Positions 45,501 to 52,249 of a DNA stretch of 64,000 nt are shown here, piece by piece (the stretch's first letter is position 1; the number at the start of each line of letters is the position of its first letter). A program made the translations under genes and the position numbers. A model generated the notes under the pieces. That model was not told the origin of the DNA. It made no database searches and was given only the letters and a program-made list of their open reading frames with translations. The stretch is from Imbricaverruca yamaguchii (Eukaryota; Arthropoda; Thecostraca; Neoverrucidae). The DNA is taken from positions 1,078,501-1,142,500 of the forward strand of contig JAOTOL010001623.1 in assembly GCA_034440575.1 (NCBI GenBank), in the 5' to 3' direction.

Positions 45501-46050
45501 CTGGGGTGCAAACTTCAGACAATTATAAGCAACTTTCCCATATAAACCCTGTATCTATCTTTATACTAGGTATAATGTGTTCATTTAGCAGTTTGCTAAT
45601 TTTGTTTAATATACACCTCTTTCGGAGTCGGAGCCGCCATGCTTTTAACGGCTCCGGCTCCGACTCCGGCTCCGATAAAAATGTCCCGGCGGCTGCGGCT
45701 CCGGCTCCGGGCAAAATGTTCCGGTTCCGGCTCCGGCTCCGGCTCCGGCTCCGCATCCCTGATTATGGGTGATAAAAACTTCACTGAAAACTTTTACGCC
45801 AGAAAGTTCCTACGAAACAGCACCTGACCAACAGGCAGATGCCATCGGATGGTGTGGGTTGTCACCGAGTAACAGTGGCAACTGCATCTACAGCTTTGTT
45901 TGGCCGAAAGGTGACCAGTTGGCTATTGGTCGCCAAGGCCGACTGCCTCAACTTGATAAGGCATGACCGAACAGCACACACCACACATTGAATACTCACT
46001 GGGTCTTCACTGCTGAAGCTCATCACTTGGGTTAGCTTGATGTCTGGCAT
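30403..46050 (-). CDS. XRCC1: XRCC1: DNA single-strand-break and base-excision repair scaffold, 10 coding exons, 759 aa
   Basis: Exons (minus): 46000-46050, 43442-43639, 41447-41828, 38596-38946, 37860-38127, 36998-37197, 34250-34328, 32291-32851, 31399-31474, 30403-30516. All introns begin GT and end AG, the phases 0,0,1,1,2,1,2,2,0 agree across every junction, and the sum is 2280 bp. Residues 1-210 match the XRCC1 N-terminal domain ([33 protein letters not shown]), which in the family binds DNA polymerase beta. About 365-465 is BRCT1 ([18 protein letters not shown]), which in the family binds poly(ADP-ribose). 498-504 is a CK2/FHA motif and about 660-756 is BRCT2 (ligase III partner in vertebrates). 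The human Cys12/Cys20 redox pair is absent (Phe and Pro here). Longer than human (633 aa) through Ala/Pro/Ser linkers. Introns are packed with minisatellites. Confidence 0.93.
30535..30715. repeat. 31-bp minisatellite in XRCC1 intron 9
   Basis: CACGTCAGTCTGGTGATGTG plus TGTCAGCTACAA repeated about 5.5 times, decaying toward the exon 10 acceptor 20-30 bp away. The last three units are the most regular. Confidence 0.9.
30800..30882 (-). mobile_element. tRNA-like element (SINE head or tRNA relic) in XRCC1 intron 9
   Basis: On the minus strand TAGTCTAAGGG (A box, about 30861-30871) and GGGTTCGAGTC (B box, 30814-30824) lie at tRNA spacing, with a possible CGACG/TGTCG acceptor pairing. The T stem has one mismatch and the anticodon loop would be 8 nt, so it is more likely a tRNA-derived relic than a working gene. 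Confidence 0.5.
31399..31474 (-). CDS. XRCC1: XRCC1 exon 9 (BRCT2)
   Basis: 76 bp giving [19 protein letters not shown] then DSNFDE, matching the LEDYMSDRVQFVITAQEWD region of the family. Acceptor GTTTACAG, donor GAG|GTCAGT. Too short to appear as a clear open frame. Confidence 0.92.
32291..32851 (-). CDS. XRCC1: XRCC1 exon 8 (linker and start of BRCT2)
   Basis: A long Ala/Pro/Ser linker with PSRRSP repeats is followed by a basic KKQRRR cluster (possible nuclear localisation signal), then an acidic [16 protein letters not shown] stretch. BRCT2 begins with [18 protein letters not shown] and ends IAAFGG. Acceptor CATTTCCAG|GG, donor GGCGG|GTCAGT. Confidence 0.92.
32852..34249 (-). other. XRCC1 intron 7, no repeats of note
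   Basis: About 1.4 kb of AT-moderate sequence with scattered AGGTCA/TGACCT words (33095, 33247, 33532). Open frames have no recognisable content. Confidence 0.6.
34250..34328 (-). CDS. XRCC1: XRCC1 exon 7: CK2/FHA-binding motif microexon
   Basis: 79 bp between acceptor GTGCCGCAG and donor AGGAT|GTAAGT. Encodes [20 protein letters not shown] plus DDEIR. In the family the STDENTD-type cluster is phosphorylated by casein kinase 2 and recruits the FHA domains of PNKP, aprataxin and APLF. Ser498, Thr499 and Thr504 sit in acidic CK2 context here. Phases fit exon 6 (G|GT) and exon 8 (AT|G). Confidence 0.88.
34540..35060. repeat. About 71-bp minisatellite in XRCC1 intron 6
   Basis: GACCAGTCTGGCACCGTGTG-type cores at 34571, 34682, 34753, 34825, 34897, 34965 and 35035, mostly 68-72 bp apart with one enlarged unit (34571-34682) holding an unrelated insert. 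Confidence 0.92.
35375..36997. repeat. 30-bp minisatellite starting at the XRCC1 exon 6 donor
   Basis: About 54 units of CTGTCGGACRGACCTGYCGG plus CTGTCAGGGG. In the sense (minus) direction each unit contains GACAG|GTCCGT, the same junction as the exon 6 donor. A left block (35380-35820) with GACAGACCTGCCGG is more homogeneous than the right block. Because the unit is 10 codons, huge open frames arise on both strands. Confidence 0.95.
36998..37197 (-). CDS. XRCC1: XRCC1 exon 6 (end of BRCT1)
   Basis: Begins C-TGC giving [15 protein letters not shown], then [19 protein letters not shown] with the conserved BRCT Trp-x3-Cys, ending in an acidic SDDELWAEE tail. Acceptor CTCTCCCCGCAG. The donor ACAG|GTCCGT is weak at +3/+4 and is repeated in the following 30-bp array. 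Without splicing here the frame stays open to 36627. Confidence 0.85.
37860..38127 (-). CDS. XRCC1: XRCC1 exon 5 (start of BRCT1)
   Basis: Ala-rich entry, then [19 protein letters not shown] and [10 protein letters not shown], the BRCT1 N-terminal half. Donor CTCAT|GTGAGT splits the Ile codon of THLI-C. The acceptor TACGCCAG|TA is the least certain site in the model, chosen because it restores the phase (T|TA). Confidence 0.85.
38596..38946 (-). CDS. XRCC1: XRCC1 exon 4 (linker)
   Basis: Low-complexity Lys/Pro/Ala/Thr linker with repeated KPAT(S/P)QAK-like units, all lengths in frame. Acceptor GTGTCCACAG, donor CCAT|GTAAGC. Its first 50 bases are homologous to the 63-bp minisatellite upstream. 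No similarity beyond family context: the boundaries rest on phase agreement (G|CC in, T out). Confidence 0.75.
38947..40545. repeat. 63-bp minisatellite ending at the XRCC1 exon 4 acceptor
   Basis: About 25 units with GTCCGACTGTGGACACAGAC, GTTACCTAGCGRCGGTACC and AGGTCCGCCAGGTCCTCTCC. In sense each holds an acceptor GTGTCCACAG and, 44 bases on, a donor CTAG|GTAACG, separated by a 19-nt spacer. Units are regular at 39.4-39.8 kb and degrade beyond 39.85 kb. Confidence 0.95.
40546..41279 (-). other. XRCC1 intron 3, unique part
   Basis: AT-rich sequence without recognised elements between two minisatellites. Confidence 0.6.
41280..41446. repeat. 24-bp minisatellite starting at the XRCC1 exon 3 donor
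   Basis: In sense, AGGTTAATACCGCTTCC / AGGTTAGCACCGCATCC units repeat 7-8 times at 23-30 bp. The first is the exon 3 donor itself (GCAG|GTCAGCATCGCTTCC). Confidence 0.85.
41447..41828 (-). CDS. XRCC1: XRCC1 exon 3
   Basis: Starts [15 protein letters not shown] and ends KLAA plus one base. Completes the N-terminal domain ([35 protein letters not shown]). An in-frame 5-residue repeat VAAGG (about 41545-41625) expands a loop that in human is acidic. Acceptor GCCGGCCAG|GTT, donor GCAG|GTCAGC. Both splice sites lie at the edge of minisatellites whose units contain the same sites. Confidence 0.93.
41829..42215. repeat. 40-bp minisatellite ending at the XRCC1 exon 3 acceptor
   Basis: AGCAGAACCTGGCCGGCACG at 41821, 41861 and every 40 bp to 42181 (10 in all, the first being the true exon edge). 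Sense units contain GCCGGCCAG|GTTCTG plus the first 18 bases of exon 3 exactly. Confidence 0.97.
42250..42530. repeat. Diverged about 65-bp repeat in XRCC1 intron 2
   Basis: Loose copies of GTCAGTGGTGNTNAAACT and GGCACTCAATCTRACAC recur four or five times, upstream (in sense) of the 40-bp array. Confidence 0.6.
43015..43140. repeat. About 30-bp degenerate repeat in XRCC1 intron 2
   Basis: Four copies of CCACGGACAATNCAGCA-like sequence. Confidence 0.6.
43442..43639 (-). CDS. XRCC1: XRCC1 exon 2
   Basis: 66 codons from NFPAS to VKDFQ, including [14 protein letters not shown], a strongly conserved N-terminal-domain strand region. Acceptor CACTTGTAG, donor CAG|GTACTG. Both ends are phase 0. Joined to exon 1 the length to the KKW motif equals that of the human protein. 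Confidence 0.92.
44037..44190. repeat. (GGAC/GGAT)n microsatellite in XRCC1 intron 1
   Basis: GGACGGATGGACGGATGT and GGTCGGATGTACGGAC variants. Explains Pro/Ser/His periodic frames on the minus strand. Confidence 0.95.
44254..44810. repeat. AGGTCA / TGACCT-dense segment in XRCC1 intron 1
   Basis: Six AGGTCA and several TGACCT words in 44258-44335, further clusters at 44445-44470, 44612-44630 and 44758-44795. They form direct and everted pairs. The same words mark the end of the TTAA element (24115-24155, 49605-49655), so a dispersed repeat origin is as likely as a nuclear-receptor response array. Confidence 0.55.
44854..44932. mobile_element. Tiny TTAACCC...GGGTTAA element (79 bp)
   Basis: TTAACCC at 44854-44860 and GGGTTAA at 44926-44932. 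The right end GACGTGCGCGGGTTAA is close to the right end of the copy-1 element (GACGGCGCGGGTTAA), suggesting a minimal non-autonomous relative. Confidence 0.5.
45318..45432. repeat. (GGCTCC)n array 1
   Basis: GGCTCCGGCTCCGACTCC hexamer array broken by GGGAAAAATGTACC, matching array 2 at 45649. Confidence 0.92.
45649..45753. repeat. (GGCTCC)n array 2
   Basis: Same hexamers with internal GATAAAAATGTCCC and GGCAAAATGTTCC blocks. Both arrays lie in XRCC1 intron 1 and share order, indicating duplication or a common dispersed element. Confidence 0.92.
46000..46050 (-). CDS. XRCC1: XRCC1 coding exon 1
   Basis: Encodes the 17 residues [17 protein letters not shown], aligned without gaps to the family start. 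The start codon is the CAT complement at 46048-46050. The donor is GTGAGT (complement of 45994-45999). A TTTAG one base before the ATG could be an acceptor, meaning the 5' UTR may itself be spliced from an exon further up. Phase 0. Confidence 0.9.
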
Positions 46051-48380
46051 GCTAAAGCAGTGGCAGGTCAGATGGACTGTTACACACACACCAGTTTCCA
46101 ATACTGGCTTGCCCAGCAAAGTCAAGCCTCTGGGTGTGCACAACTGTGCCTGCAGCGACAGTCAGGATTCAGAACTGAGAACAGTCAAATGAATATATTA
46201 GCATTTTGACAATGTGCATTGAGAATGGAGGTGTTCAGTGGCAACTCAGCAAGTGGTGCAAATGACCTTCTTCACTAAAAATGCATCTCAATATAATCAC
46301 CAAACTGCAGGTTTTTTTTAGCCCTCTCACTAACACCTGCAGTGTTCTTGGTTCCTGTGCCCCTGTCAAAAGTAAGTTGTCTACTTTAGTTGGTTAATGT
46401 CCAAATGGAAAATGACTATGAGCCGAAGATATCAGAAGATATATGCCTTGCTGGTAGATGTTTTCTTTGGTTTATCAGATGAAAGGCAACATTTGTTTAC
46501 ATTGTAAATATATGCATATGACTGTAATATACCTGGGACTTATATGCATTCTGATCAAAACCACACATTCACAAACAATACAGGTTGCTTACAAATGGCA
46601 TTGACTCATGGGCAATTCCAAGACAAATCATCAATGAAGATCCAAAATTCTTCATCATACCCCTTACCATTTTGAAAAAAACTGGTGCACTGAGTCATCT
46701 ACCACCCAGATTGCAATGTTGAGATTTTCCTATTTCAAAGTCAATGGTTTGGTTGTTGAAGTTTATGGGCATATCAATCCCATCAGTCATGCAGCACTCT
46801 CTATGCCAATGTGTCACAATATACATGCTTGGAACTTTTTGATGTCACAGAGAAAGTGTACACAGAACATCATTTTTATATTTTTCAGTAGTAGCAATAA
46901 CCTTACCAAGCCACTATATCATCTGAAAGCAGACAATCTGCCCAATGCAACAAAAATAAGTATAATCTTGTCAAGTCAGCATTTTAACCCTTGACCACAT
47001 GACACTGCATTGACTCTGTGACCTTTAAAAAGTCCTATTTTGCTATTCTGTATTCTTTCAGTTGATGGAGACAAATTTGTCATCTGAACTCAATAAAACA
47101 GAATTGTATGCATTGTAAACATGACCCATATGGATCCCATTCTGAAGCTCTTTCCTGATGGATCATGATCATACCAGGCTTAAGTGCATTAAAGTTCATG
47201 GTGATCACACAGGAGTCAGCAACCTACCCTTAAGTTGGAGCTTGATATGTACATTATATAAAATATTCCACCTGGGAGTGTTTAGGACCACTTTGTTTGG
47301 GGAAACAACAAGGCCTCAATGTGTCAGGTAGGGTTACAGAGGCTACACATGGAAAATTGGTTTGCTTTTTAATGTGATCAGTTTGCAATGCATTGAAGAA
47401 TTTCATCATGGTCTGCTCTTCTTGTGTCTTCTGAGCCTGTTAATGCATAGGCCACAAGTTATCAGCCCTCTGGATATCTCTGACAGTGAGGCAGTTGTGG
47501 CCATAGCCTTGTAGCTCAATGTTTTCGTCAAGCTAACTCTCAATACACTATTCACCTGTTAGTGCTATGCACCAGGGATTCATACAAAAGCTTTTGGGTT
47601 GTCTAACTCCTTAGCATGAAACATGACTGCAGTGGCAACATTCCAGTTTCTGTTGATCCCTTAAATGGGACAGACACATTCTGAACCGGAGGAAGTCTCT
47701 CCTATCTCATGATCACACTGGGAAATATAAAAGAAACATTTAACTATTTGTAGCAGTAAGATTGGAGTATCAGATGTGAGTGGATTTTGTTTTGGCAACC
47801 TCACACAAAAAATATGTGATGAAATTGGTGAGTTGGCCAAGCAAGCAACACACTGTCAGTCTCCAATGGCCATTAGATATGGAAATTGTAACACCTCGGC
47901 ATGCCTTGAAAACTGGGAGGCTACATCATCACAAATCTGTCCCAGCATCCAAAATGTGTAGTCACCAATAAACCGGCAGCTTGATTAAGTTAAGAGATTG
48001 ATTGGCCATTTGGGTTCAAGGGCAAACTGACTGAGGTCATTAAGTGTTAGTCAGATTAAGTGAATAGCTTCTTGTGGAGAACGTCAGGAGACTTCAAAGC
48101 TTTGTGCCATAAGATGGAAAGAGGATATGATAATGGACATGAATATATACCTGTGGATGTAAATCACTGTGAATTCCCCACATGAAATTTGCACGCATGA
48201 CCCTGCCTCAAATAGTACTGTAATTGAGCATTGGAGGATCATGAACATGATGTAAAACAAGCAAATTGTTTACCCTTCGCTTGCTTGGTTAGTTTGCCTC
48301 ATCTAGGTTACACTTGGTCAGGTTAGGTAAGGCGTGAGGTATTCATTTTGAATAATTGCCCTTTTTCATCAATTTTTCAC
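46051..48380. other. Intergenic between XRCC1 and FEN1, nothing recognised
   Basis: AT-rich unique sequence with only short frames. May hold the XRCC1 5' UTR exon(s), which I cannot place. Confidence 0.5.
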
Positions 48381-48384
48381 ACAA

Positions 48385-48475
48385 AACAAGACTGGGCCTG
48401 TGGGCGCGCGGTTTGTTTACAACCGGTGGGAACGCGAGGTAAAAGCGCGCGAGAGAAGCAACATATCCTCGAAAG
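48385..48475. promoter_or_regulatory. CpG-rich patch, candidate XRCC1-side promoter
   Basis: GGGCGCGCGG, AACGCGAGG and AAAGCGCGCGAGAG in otherwise AT-rich DNA, about 2.4 kb upstream of the XRCC1 ATG. No TATA box or transcription evidence; inferred only from composition and place. Confidence 0.25.
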
Positions 48476-48589
48476 AGTTTAGTAAGAATTGTTATTAAGA
48501 GGAAAAAGGAGTTCAGTAAGTATTTTTACTAAACTGCGGAAGCTTTAGTAGACATTCTTTTTAGTTTAGTAGGCGTTATGTAAAAAGAA

Positions 48590-48737
48590 ATGTACGACTT
48601 TCAATGTACCAGGAGGTGCTAAGTTTACATGAAAAGTAACGTTAGGGATTATGCTATATTACTCAATACATAGCATAATCCCGAAAGTGACTTTTCCTGT
48701 AAACTCAGCGCCTCCTGGTACATTATAGGTCGTACAT
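48590..48737. mobile_element. MITE-like hairpin: 67-bp imperfect inverted repeat
   Basis: Arms 48590-48656 and 48671-48737 (ATGTACGAC... and ...GTCGTACAT) pair with few mismatches around a 14-nt loop. Includes GTACCAGGAGG / CCTCCTGGTAC. No coding capacity. No clear target duplication seen. Confidence 0.8.
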
Positions 48738-48942
48738 ATCTTCTCCCGCATTGTCTATAACCCAGGAGCACTTAAGAGCCTTTCTTCGTTGTATTAAAAA
48801 GAGTTTTGTATGGACAAATATACGGCATGACCGGAAATGACTAGCGATGGAGGTAAATTGTTAACGTTAGTACTTGGATGACAGCGACTTTTCGTGCGTA
48901 AGCAACGGTGGCGGGCCGCAGGTGCTCGCTGTCCTGTTTCTC

Positions 48943-49660
48943 TTAACCCGCGCCGTCTTCCCGGTCAAATCCTCACACCCCGTCTCGAGGGGGGCGGGGG
49001 CGATTGAAGACCGCCCTCTAAAATCCAAACTAAGCATCGCACGAAAAAGAAAGAGGCATCATCGGAAATCGCTCGACGAGTGGGGCCCGGGTCCACCCAC
49101 CCAAAACAATTTACCTCCAAAAGTGATGTCATCAGGGGGCTAGATTTTAACTGCTTTGCACCACTTACATTATGTTTATGACTGGGGAGTTCATTTTGGG
49201 GGATATATGAAAAAACAAAATGTATTTAGAATGAGAAAGGGACAGCGAAATCGAACAAGGCTATGATTTTTTGGACCCCCAAAAGTAAAAATAGTTTTTT
49301 TTTAAAGTTCACAATTTTGAGTTTTAAGGTTTTCTTTAATTTTCCTTTTCCAATGGGTACAGCAGACCGAGAAACGTTGTCGGAAGTCAACTTGCTGTAA
49401 TAAAAAATGCTTACTTTAGCCAGAATCCTCTATTTGAATTGCAATTTGGCAAATACGCAAAATTTATATGTAGCCAAAAACGAAAAGATAATGAAAAAAT
49501 TCCACTTGTACGTTTTCTTGCATCCGTAAAGATAAGCAAACGATGGAAGTTTCATTAAAATATCTGTATCCGTTAAAGCGTGAAAACTGGTCGAACTTTT
49601 TTGAAGGTGACCTTACTTGACCTTCACCAACTCGTTGACCCTAGATGACCTGACCTAAAC
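48943..49660 (+). mobile_element. Candidate TTAA-flanked DNA transposon, copy 2 (right end missing)
   Basis: Begins TTAACCCGCGCCGTCTTCC. From 49023 it follows copy 1 in order: AACTAAGCATCGCACGAA, AAAGTGATGTCATCAGGGG, ATGCTTACTTTAGCCAGAAT, ATCTGTATCCGTTAAAGCG, GTTGACCCTAGATGACCTGA. It lacks the 66-bp arm found in copy 1 and I find no right terminal repeat. Confidence 0.6.
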
Positions 49661-50590
49661 ACAGCACAGCAACCAGCAAGATAATTCTGCTGCAAAGCAG
49701 GCCGTTAGGGGTGGGGGATAGCTGAGAAAGACCACATCAAACCCCAGTCATACCCCACTGTTCCTGAACGCTTTTAGTTAAGGAAAATGTCTCACCTATC
49801 TTAACCATCTATGCAGGTAGGAAACTTGTACCAATCACACAGTGTCACACAATTCGTTAACTTCATGAATGAATGGGAACTTTTTGTGTGAAGCATGTTT
49901 CGATGTAGCCCGAAAGTCAACTTGCAAACAATTTCCTCTGACGGTGCAGTTCACTCCGCAGAAACGTTTTGGCTAGTCTTGCGAAGGCTGCTTTTTTTTT
50001 TTTTTATACCCTACGCTTCATATGAAACGAAAGCGCATAATATGGTGACATTTGGATTAAGGCTGGCCTCACTCATACGTATTTCAGATTAATGATAGAG
50101 CTGTTCCAAATTGAATATGGAAGTCTTAACTTAAATTTTCACGGTAATTACGAATCACCAATGAACGTTTCATGCCAACTTTTTAATTTTGTTATTTTAC
50201 AGTGGATAAGAGCATCGCTATGTGCGAAAATAACATCAGAAAGATCTTTCAGCTCTACTCAGGTGAGGCACTGCCTTAAGTGCCTTAGTAGGCGGACCGC
50301 CCCTGGAGAGAACTCTAAAACTGTAATGCATGCAGGGCTAACCTTTGGCGTTTGTAATAACTCGCAAGCATTCGTAAGGGCCCGCAGGTGTCTGTAAGCG
50401 CTTGTAGACGTTCTTAAGGGAACGCAAATATCAGCAAAGGTTCGTGGAGGTTTATAGCGGTCCACAGATGTTCGTGAGAGTCCATGAGGAGTCCGTGAGA
50501 GTGCACATGTTATGCTATCATAGACGTTCGTGAAGGCCAGCAGAAATTAATACGGACCCGTGGACGTTCGTAAGGGTCCGTATGCATTCG
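49661..50590. other. No gene; degenerate CGTAAGGGCCCGCAGGTG-like repeats at 50.27-50.60 kb
   Basis: The first 600 bp are unique. From 50270 loosely repeated GTTCGTAAGGG / GTCCGTGAGAG words, about 18-25 bp apart, precede the CR1 relic. Confidence 0.4.
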
Positions 50591-50594
50591 TAAG

Positions 50595-51240
50595 GTGACC
50601 TGACATACATACAGTAAAACTTCCTGATGACTTCCTCACTTCCGTATCATACATTCCAATTTATTCCCACAATCATTCTTAGTGCCTTCTTCCTGGCTTC
50701 TTTGGTCTGTTCTGATCCCCAATTTTGTGTTCAGAATAGCACCTAAGTGACTAAGCCCTTCTACTGAGTCACCGATAGTACTTGGTCACCTATCAAGTAT
50801 GGAGCCTTCATATGCTGCCTACCTACATGCATGATTTTGCACTTATCAAAGTTATATTTCATTTGCCATTTTTTGGACCACTTCACAAGTTCGTCTAAGT
50901 CTTTTTGTAGATATACTCATTGCGATCTGTTATTGCCCTAAAGACCTTCGAATCATCCGCAATTTTCAAATCCTTACTGCTTAGGGGACTTTCAATGATA
51001 TTTACAAATACAATGAACATAAGTTACCCCAGTATTGACCCATGGGGACTCCACTAAGAACATTTTGTCATGACGACTTTGTACCGTTTAGCATCACTCT
51101 CCGCTGTCTATCTGAAAGCCACAACTGTATCCATTTTAGTATGCTGCCTGCAATATCATGGATTTGAAGCTGCATCATTAAACGTTTATGGGGTAACTTG
51201 TCAAAGGCCTTACTAAAGTCAAGTTATGCTACATCAACCT
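50595..51240 (-). mobile_element. CR1-like LINE relic: reverse-transcriptase palm region
   Basis: The minus strand reads LDFSKAFDKLPHKRLM (RT motif A), WLSDRQRRVMLNGTKSS and SGVPMG (motif B region), then a decayed ADD-type motif C. It ends in sequence shared with 52920-53240. Many stops and shifts. It covers the palm that the larger copy lacks. Confidence 0.8.
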
Positions 51241-51374
51241 TATTTCCCCGATAAAATTGTTCTGCATCGAAATTTAAAAAGTCCAATGGGATGGGGCGTT
51301 AAGTTTTCAGGTAAAATATTTGTATTTCATGTCATTTTGCTACTTTATAGTTACAGAGTAAAGGTTATCGTGAA

Positions 51375-51470
51375 ATCTTGCGTTGGCGCGAAAATGGTAG
51401 CGCGGTGATTTTCTGTTAACGCGCTAATATTGCGCGTAGTCGCGCCATGGATCGTCGCACGCAGAGTGTT
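51375..51470 (+). promoter_or_regulatory. CpG-rich patch with E2F-like site, candidate FEN1-side promoter
   Basis: GGCGCGAAAA (51385-51394) is a good E2F-type site, followed by GTAGCGCGG, AACGCGC, TTGCGCG and AGTCGCGCC. E2F control of FEN1 is known in mammals. Here the link is only inferred from position (7.5 kb upstream of the FEN1 coding exon, on the far side of a LINE). Confidence 0.3.
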
Positions 51471-51479
51471 GCTTGGTTT

Positions 51480-52100
51480 CTGGTTTGGTGCCTGGTTGGG
51501 GAGGTAGGCTAAGTACCTACCTGGTTGATGTGAACATGGCATTCGTTCTGGCGTTTGCCATATAAGCACCGCGATCACCTACCTACTTAGTTTCCAATCG
51601 TTCAGGAAACCGCTCGAATAGGCCGCTTGGACGCTGTGAGCATTGTGGTACACAGTGACGGAATTTGCTCTCACAAACTCGAAGGCAAGTCATGCTTTTC
51701 TCAATTTACATTCACCACAGATCAGTAGCATTATATACCAACCCCTACATAGATACTTGCCTACCTATCATAGTGACAATATGTATGTATATATCTACCT
51801 ACTTGTATAGGTAGGTAGGTACCTACCTACCTAGACAGATGTAATCGTTTAATCAGTGATGGCTCAGTTTGTATTTTATAGGTACGGGGGGGGGTACTAG
51901 GTAGGGAGGAGAAAAAAAATTCACCTTTTTTTCAAAAATAATTTTTTTTTTTTTTTTTTTTTTTCGGTTTTGACATGATGTATGGGCACTATATACAAAA
52001 ATTTGTAATAGGCATGTGAGAAGGAAGTTTTTGTTATTTTTTAGGTACCTGTAGGTAGGTACCTACCTAGGTAAGCAGGTGCATGTCTACCTACCAACAT
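51480..52100. repeat. TACC/GGTA tetranucleotide palindromic tracts
   Basis: TAGGTAGGTAGGTACCTACC-type runs at 51810-51835 and 52045-52075 with shorter ones at 51505-51525 and 51570-51590. GGTA changes to TACC at the centre, so each can self-pair. Includes poly-G and poly-T runs (51889-51896, 51944-51964). Confidence 0.8.
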
Positions 52101-52249
52101 TATTTTGTATTGTTGCAGCTAAGGGCTCTCAATGTCTTTATTCACCAACAATAGTCAGTTTCACAACTGCAATTTGCTCTCCCCTCTAGTCACCTTTGAT
52201 CCTTGCAAGTCAATCCTTCCTTGAGCCAAACATTCCAGGCATGATCTGA

